The notes beneath the pieces were generated by a model, which worked only from the letters and a program-made list of their open reading frames with translations, did no database searches and had not been told where the DNA came from. Positions 57,233 to 64,000 of a stretch of 64,000 bases of DNA are shown in pieces. The position numbers and the translations under genes were made by a program. Source of the stretch: Nannobrachium achirus (Eukaryota > Chordata > Actinopteri > Myctophiformes > Myctophidae); contig OY997657.1 of the NCBI GenBank assembly GCA_963921795.1, forward strand, positions 31,932,071-31,996,070, in the 5' to 3' direction. How positions within the stretch are numbered: the stretch's first letter is position 1; the number at the start of each line of letters is the position of its first letter.

Positions 57233-57848
57233 AACACAGACCATGCATGCGCGCAAGCACAAGCAGACATTGTGCACAATTAAAGCCAGCGACATTGATC
57301 AAAGCGTAGCCTTACAACAGACAAGACCGTTTCAGGTTTTACCAAACAGGCCCTGATTGTTTAGCTGTGGGAACAGGGTGGTGACATGTTTTAGGAGGTA
57401 AAGCTACAGCCAGCCTGTAACGTATCCGACAATGGGAATGGAAGGCTGGAGCGCATGCCTTTATTTTTCGCTATTACGCAAACTGAGCGGTTTAGGCCCA
57501 CACACAGAGCCAGAAAACACTTCCGATATTCTAGCCTAGTTGTGAGATCTCTAACGCTAGTCCACTCGCTGTAGGCTACATGAAATCTTCCACTGACCCC
57601 CGGTCGTCCCCACTTCTCCCCACCCTCTCTCTCGGCCAAGGCTTGGGAAATCCGAATTCGTGACACCGATGAAGCCTTCCTCAGCTAACAGCCGCCTTCG
57701 GTGACCAAAACACCAGGATTGCAAGAAGAGGACATAATAAACGGTCAAAAGATATTAGAAGAGGCGTATACAGAACAGACCCGTTACATTCAGTGTAATG
57801 TACAATGTAATGTATACACAGAAATCCCCCGAATATCTCTAAACTCAC

Positions 57849-57960
57849 CTCCGAATGCGTTGTATTTGTGATTTAAAGGGCCAGATCCGCTGGTTTCCCC
57901 TCTGCTCGTTCACTCAAACGCCACCCCCTCCGTTACCCTGCCTGTCCACTCAAACTCACC
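57849..57960 (-). other. Candidate first exon and promoter of gng7
   Basis: On the minus strand, ACGCATTCGGAG|GTGAGT forms a strong donor with its last exon base at 57849. The sequence upstream (57870-58010) is GC- and C-tract-rich and contains a TTTAAA. No transcript evidence; the 5' boundary is arbitrary. Confidence 0.3.
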
Positions 57961-58065
57961 CCCTCCTCCCTTCTCACTGCTCTCCCTCCCTTCCTCGCCA
58001 CTTGTGACAGAAGCAGTGGTTGCACATTTTTTTAGGCCTTCTCACATTTTCTTAATAGTCTACCT

Positions 58066-58390
58066 AGGTAAAAGTACCAATACTGCAATGTAGAAATACT
58101 CTGTTACAAGTAAAAGTCCAGAATTCAAAATGTATTGAGTAAAAGTACGAAAGTATTGGCCTCAAAATATGCTTAAAGCACCAAAAGTAAAAGTACAAAA
58201 TGTTTGAAAATAGCAGATCTACAAGCTTATGGATCGGCTATTTAAAAAAAAAAAATAGGGATAAAGTGGTTAATGTATAAATAACTAGTAACTAAAGTTT
58301 TCATATTATGGAGTAATAAACGATATTTGTATCTGAGATGTAGTGAAATAGAAGTAAAGGTATTGGAAATAAATTATATAGACCTATATA
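58066..58390. mobile_element. AAGTA-type MITE with hairpin core
   Basis: Order of parts: AAGTAAAAGT-rich arm, core half (GCAGATCTACAAGCTTATGG), AAAGTGGTTAATGTA, then GAGATGTAGTGAAATAGAAG. The same order is seen at 18855-19208 and in part at 19884-20120. Confidence 0.6.
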
Positions 58391-58492
58391 TATATAAAGG
58401 TGGACGATATGTGTGATTGAGGCTGATCTTTAGTTAGATTGACTTTATTTTAATATTAATTCCAATGTAATAATGGCAACATAGGAGGCATA

Positions 58493-58560
<68 letters not shown>
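58493..58560. repeat. (CTGT)n tetranucleotide repeat
   Basis: About 17 units of CTGT. Confidence 0.95.
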
Positions 58561-59339
58561 CCTTTTAAACTCCGTTCAACACCTTAACTCGTCTTTATGT
58601 GCGGCTCTGCCTCTGGGCTGGCACATCTGGATTCTGTACCACTGATATTGGCACATTGACACTTGTCTGCAGAGTGTAGGGCTGTAGGCCTACTACTACT
58701 GCCACACGATGGCGCCATTGGCCAATACGTAAGCTAGTATTCGCTTTAATTTAGTTTAATTCCATGTTAGGCCATTCCTGGCAGACGAGAAGGCCCTAGT
58801 GTAGTGCAAATAGGCCAATGGAATGGTCATCCATTTCCCCTTTATACAGAGCCCTCATCATCATACACAGTGAATGGAGCTCAGCAGGTAACTAGGCCTA
58901 TTGAGTGTTAAACACAAGTGGAATAATTCCATTTTTGGCTGGGTCCAGAGCAGTTAATGTGGGTTCTATTTTATTGACATGCTCCAAAAAGATTGGACAA
59001 ATTAAAATGTTTTCCTAAAAACAAAGTTAGATATATAGTGCTGCTTTCACTAAACGGCAAGACAATGTTACTGAGGAAGTATTGAGCATGCAAACGTGTG
59101 AATATCGGATGTCATCTATCAGACAGTGGGCATGGCCAGACGGTAACACTGTCAGTTTTGGTTTAGCTCTGAAGAGTGTACAAATGTAACCAAATAGACT
59201 CTCGAAGTTTAATGAATTATATGCCTTTAGCCCCAAGGGAGATTAAATGTCCCATGGCCGCTGGAGTGAAAAGCGCCCTCAGGGCGATTAGCAGCGATTT
59301 TTTATTTTTTAACACGGCTCCCTCACATATTAGGAGGGC

Positions 59340-59754
59340 GGTATGTGCCCTGTGCTTGCCCTTAGAGCAAGCTAAGGGCCAGCTTGCTCCTTCAAAACCA
59401 TGTGACTTCCACAGGGAATGAATTGGACACTGCTCTTCCTCCCTCCTCCCCCAAGGGCAAACACAGGGCACATGCTTTAACTGTGTGTCTGTGGCCTATG
59501 GCCAGGGCCACACATTAAAGGCACATGCTTTACCTGGGGGGAGGCGGGGGGTAAAGCAGCATCCAGTTCATTCCCTATGGAAGTCACATGTTTTGACAGG
59601 CAAGCTTGCTCTAAGCTTTCCTTAAGGCTGTCCTTAAGCCACAGAGCAAGCTTGCCTCTTCTATGTGACTTCCATAGGGAATGAATTGGATGCTGCTTTA
59701 CCCCCTGCCTCCCCCCATGGTAAAGCATAAAGCATGTGCCTTAAATGTGTGGCC
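59340..59754. mobile_element. Palindromic element with an extra diverged arm
   Basis: 59506-59754 is a near-perfect palindrome, bounded by GGCCACACATTAAAGGCACA and its relative, centred near 59628. 59340-59505 is a diverged third copy of one arm (AGCAAGCTAAGGGCCAGCTT, GTGACTTCCACAGGGAATGA, GGGCACATGCTTTAA). Confidence 0.75.
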
Positions 59755-59794
59755 CCGGCCTATGCGCCACCAGAACCAAGGATGGGTGTGTTTA

Positions 59795-59935
59795 CTGTAG
59801 AGTAGAGTAAAAGCACAATATTTGCCTCTGAGATGTAGTGGACTAGAAGTAAAAGTAGTCCAGTGAAGTAAAAGTACCTCAAGTAGAGTACTTGAGTAAA
59901 TGTACATAGTTACTTTACACCACTGTGGCAGACTG
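59795..59935. repeat. AAGTA-type element terminus
   Basis: CCTCAAGTAGAGTACTTGAG then TAAATGTACATAGTTACTTTACACCACTG is the terminal region matching (inverted) the start at 17322. Confidence 0.65.
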
Positions 59936-60149
59936 GATGTAGGCGAGATTCTTATGGTCCGTCTGTTCATACAATGAAGGGATGTTCTGCTTCCTCCAGC
60001 CCCAACATCAAAGTTGCACACAGCAGAGGTCAGGCGTCTGGAGAGGAACGTACCTGGTCGGAGGAGGAGGAGGAGGAGGAGCACCAGAAAAGGACAGCTC
60101 CAACCCCTAAATCTGAGTAAAAACAGGGTTTGAGCTAATGGCCTAAAGC

Positions 60150-60570
60150 TATGTTCACACTAACCTCACCTACCAGGCTTTCAGAGAGAAAGCCTGGTGT
60201 TCGTTCACAACAGGCCGTTTGGTTTCCGCCTAAAGCGCGGAAACCACGGCGTCGCTTTGATTTGGTTCCCACCGTTTGTTTCCCCAATCCCTATTAAAAT
60301 GCTCGAGTAGCCTAGTGTGGTCTTGCCGGTCGCTAAAAGTTGGTCTAAAACATGCATATACCAAACGAATTTTTCAAAAGCGAAACTACTCCGCATCAAG
60401 GAGTTTATTAGGTAGGCCATAAAATGATGTCCTTGAGCGCAGGGGAATTATTTTGGGTTAAAACTGTTTCCGGTGGATAGTTCCGGTCAAATTGTAGTCC
60501 TTGAGTACTACAACATGACGTTTTGTGGTTTCCGCTCCAGACCGGTTACAAACCCGAAAAGTGAAGTGAT
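60150..60570. mobile_element. Diverged relative of the 14905-15220 fold-back element
   Basis: ACCAGGCTTTCAGAGAGAAA then GCCTGGT and CAGGCCGTTTG match, inverted, the right side of the 15 kb element. GGGTTAAAACTGTTTCCGGT, TTGTAGTCC and TTTCCGCTCCAGACCGG match its arm in direct order. The centre does not match. Confidence 0.65.
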
Positions 60571-60663
60571 CCCAGACTATGTTCACACTGGCTGCCCAAA
60601 TCAGGTTTTTGACCTATTCAGATTGGAATCTGATTGGTTTATATCAAGTCTGAACAGAGAGAG

Positions 60664-60668
<5 letters not shown>

Positions 60669-60751
<83 letters not shown>
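60669..60751. repeat. (AC)n microsatellite
   Basis: Pure AC of about 83 bp. Confidence 0.97.
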
Positions 60752-60752
<1 letters not shown>

Positions 60753-62415
60753 TTGTCCCGGTACCTGTTTTTTAACTTTGAGTATAGTCTTAGCTTCTAT
60801 GCCTCTTGTGGTTTGTTGTGCGGTATCTACTCTGTTGATTTGGAGTGGCAGCTGTGTTTTGCCAAGCTTAAATTGATAAATTAAATTGAGGAATTGTTAA
60901 ATTAGATTGTATTGTGCTAGGGGCTAACATAGATGCTCATCTCGAGCCAGGCCTGCTCAGAATGAGAAGGCGTGGAGATTCTTTATCTTATTTCATCTGA
61001 TAGATCTAAATTATTCAACAATATTGTTATGGCTCCAGCCTAAGGGAAATCAAGACACAACATGAGTGAATGGGAGCACCCCAGCACCCAAAAACCACCA
61101 GCAACCAAGATATGACTTCAGGATGGGCTGAGCAAAATAATAAACTCTATCCTCAAAAAACAAACTAAAGGTTTGAATTGTGTACTTTGCATTTCCTTGA
61201 ACTTGTAAACAGACAGTCAATGGTTACCCATGTGGTTCACTTTAGGGGTGATGAGCCACTCCTGCTATGATCGGGGGTGTTAGGGGTCAGAACAGGTGTG
61301 TACAAAATGTGCTGTGCATGCTAAATTGACCTGAAGAAGAGCCACAATGGTTCAAACAGTGTTTTTGTTTAAAAAATGTCTTTGCCGTTCTTTGTGTGGG
61401 GGCTGTACCTTTTTCAACAATCACAAATGCTATCAACCTACCAAACCCAAATATTAATTCAATGTATAATTCCAACAATACATAAAACAGAGAGCAATAT
61501 ATCCACTGACAGTCTGGCTAGTGGATAGGAAAGCCTGCAAGAGGTGCAGAAAGCTGGCCTCCTATTATGCTTTATTTTAACTACAGGCAAATATGGGTTT
61601 CTTCTCAAATATGATATTTAGGACTGACTGTCCACACTGTTATTTGCAAGTGATCAAATTCGATTTTTGTATTCAGACATTGTCAACTATATCTGCATAG
61701 GTTGCTGTGGTAACAACGTAAGTTCTCTAACATACTCTGTCATCCAATGCTGTCTCTTGCAAAAAACCTACAAGCTAACAATGCATCGCATGGTTGTGAA
61801 CTTGTAGATCAGATATTTCCATCATATGATGGAAGTATAAATCAGGCTGCAATGTAAATGTCCATACGGAGACATACCTTTAGTCTGGATTTGAACGCAT
61901 TTCAAAGCAGTAATGTAGTTCTGATTGATTCAAATCTTTTACTGATCTTTCACTTTCACTGAATCTTTCACTGATTCAAATCTTTCCGAGCGCAACCAAC
62001 ATAAAATGACTTGTCATTTAGTTCTACTGGATATCTTCTTCACTAGTCTCTCCCGAACATTTTAGTCTAGTTGACGAAATAATACATTTAGTCTAATCAG
62101 TTTTAGCCACCATGGCTTAGTTTTATTTATTTTTTTAATCCAGCTTTCGTCAGTGAAAAAGGTAGTCGACGGACATTTTTCCTCATAGTTCGATGAAATC
62201 AACACTACATCTCGCTGGAATGCCGGAACTATCAACTCCCTGGAACAACCTAGTCACTGTCGTTAACTCATTCAATCAGCCAAGCACACCTGCAGCCCAT
62301 GACACACAGAAGGCACCAGATAGACATCCAACCAGGGGCATAGTTCTGCCGATTTAAAATGACTCCTATTCAGCAGCGAAGTGTGATGTCACTTCCGTGA
62401 AATGGCATGAAATGT

Positions 62416-62792
62416 CGCCCTCTACGGGGTTCATGCTGGTATTGTTTTGTATTCAAATCGCCATTGAGGAATTTGCGATCACCGCATATAAGAACTGTGT
62501 TAAAAATATAAACACACCATGTGCGCGGACATGCTCTCAGCGACAGTCTGTCCCAGACACGAGTGTCTCTCTGTAGTTTCCAACATTTAGGACAGCGTTG
62601 ATTACATTTTCTCTGACAACAGGCTATATCAGATATGAATGAATATCATAAACTATGCAGAACCCCCCCGCTGACAGAAACGCGCACATGGTGTGTTTAT
62701 TTTTTTAACACAGTCCTTATATGCGGCAATCGCAAATTTCCCAATGGCGATTTGAATACAAAACAATACCAGCATGAACCCCCTAGAGGGCG
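62416..62792. mobile_element. Fold-back element, about 377 bp
   Basis: The left arm (62416-62523) and right arm (62682-62792) are inverted repeats, sharing GTTCATGCTGGTATTGTTTT, GTATTCAAATCGCCAT and TTTAACACAG-type blocks. The loop is about 160 bp. No coding potential. Confidence 0.8.
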
Positions 62793-63719
62793 TCATTACG
62801 CACAAATGACGACATGGCTTTGTTTCTCTATACGGAACTAAAACTTCCTATGATTGGCCGCTAGTTGCGCTGTTTTCCCCCCCGGCCGATCGCAAAAAGA
62901 ATTGCCCACCATTGGATCCCATTCATTTTCCCCTTTCGTTTTCTAACCTTAATTAACATTTTCATGAATACTGTATGGTTCCTATCGTTAGTTAAAAATT
63001 GCCTTTCAATCACCATCATATTCGTTTTGTTGAAATGTGGTCCAATGTATTTTAAAATAAATGATAAAGTTGCGGGGGGCGTGGCCAACTAAACTAATAC
63101 CAGCCGGCTGTGTTCTTCTTCGTGTGCTGTATTTCGGGAGGCTCCGACCACATTCTTCCATGTATCCCTGCGTTGCACGTGACTGTTGGCAGCCAATAGC
63201 GTCTCTGATGCCTTTACAATTCTATGATGGCGACACCCATTCCAAGGGGTAGAAAGGGCCATTTGCGCTGCATAGAAACCAATGGCTTCGCTTCGTCCAT
63301 ATTTTTCTACAGTCTATGCATCCAACAAACCTACAAACCAAGGCATAGAGAAGATTAAAAACACACACAACCAATGAACACATTCATATGACCCCAAGGT
63401 CGTAATGATATCAATTATTTGGAAAATCATGGTGATAGACAATTTTGGACATGGACAATCAATGTACGTACATACAATAAATGCTTATACACACACACAA
63501 ACACATGTGCAGTCCCCTTGTCTTGTCCACTGTCTCAACCTCATTGAAACCTTACCCATGCTTATTATAACTACAGGAGAGCTATTTATAACACAGAGAA
63601 AAAGATGACAGAAAAAAAGAGAAAGAGAGAGGAAGAAGATGGGGAGGTGGTGGGGTGGGGAGGGTATTTACCGCATTGGCCTAATTTCCAGTGAAGTGTG
63701 AAATTATGCTGATGCCTTT

Positions 63720-63990
63720 ACATTTCTCTTTCATTTTCACTCCTTTCAGGCCCTCTCCTCTTCTTCTCCATCTTTCTCCCCTCTTTCTTTTCCTCATTGA
63801 CCCCTTTCCTCTTCTTTCCCTCCCCTTCTGTCTTTTCCCCTCACTCCCTCTCCTGTTCACTCAGGCATCCTCATGCCTCTCATTTTCTCAACCAGCTTTG
63901 CATCACTTCCTATTTCTCTCCTCCACCCACTCTCCTCTGTCTTTTCTGTTTCTCTCACCTGCTTCCGCCCCCTCAGTGCCCCTCCCTCCC
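63720..63990. repeat. Pyrimidine-rich tract
   Basis: About 270 bp dominated by C and T on the plus strand, with few purines and no regular unit. It continues to the window edge. Confidence 0.7.
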
Positions 63991-64000
63991 TCACTTGCCT

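Overview
The window is nuclear DNA of a vertebrate, almost certainly a teleost fish. It carries seven recognisable protein genes with GT-AG introns. The space between exons is packed with long (CA/TG)n microsatellites, truncated LINEs and small palindromic DNA elements. I cannot name the species. Several genes have human orthologues on chromosome 19p13 (SHD, YJU2, MAP1S, GADD45B, GNG7, from recalled knowledge), so the window is a rearranged block of that ancestral segment.

Layout. 499-6901 (minus): shd, an SH2 adaptor in 7 coding exons. 9194-14082 (minus): yju2 (ccdc94), a splicing factor in 8 exons. 18069-19361 (plus): a CART neuropeptide precursor in 3 exons. 20451-29833 (plus): map1s in 10 exons. 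33570-40213 (plus): an interferon-induced protein 44-like GTPase with 7 coding exons, a probable 5' untranslated exon and two interferon-response elements upstream. 43522-44741 (plus): gadd45b. 52243-53653 (minus): gng7, the G-protein gamma-7 subunit, convergent with gadd45b as in human. The coding exons were joined by hand. Every junction keeps the reading frame, and every donor and acceptor obeys GT-AG.

The genes are not an operon and do not form one pathway: SH2 signalling, splicing, neuropeptide, cytoskeleton, interferon response, stress response and heterotrimeric G protein.

The most informative non-coding observations are four. A layered insertion in yju2 intron 1 has a LINE tail inside the stem of a palindromic element, and both layers have visible target-site duplications. 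A 1.25 kb L1 copy with a 17-bp target-site duplication sits in intron 1 of the ifi44-like gene. Two families of TTAA-ended and fold-back elements share a common hairpin core. The canonical first coding exon of gadd45b appears to have decayed. I found no tRNA, rRNA, CRISPR array or clearly new gene system.
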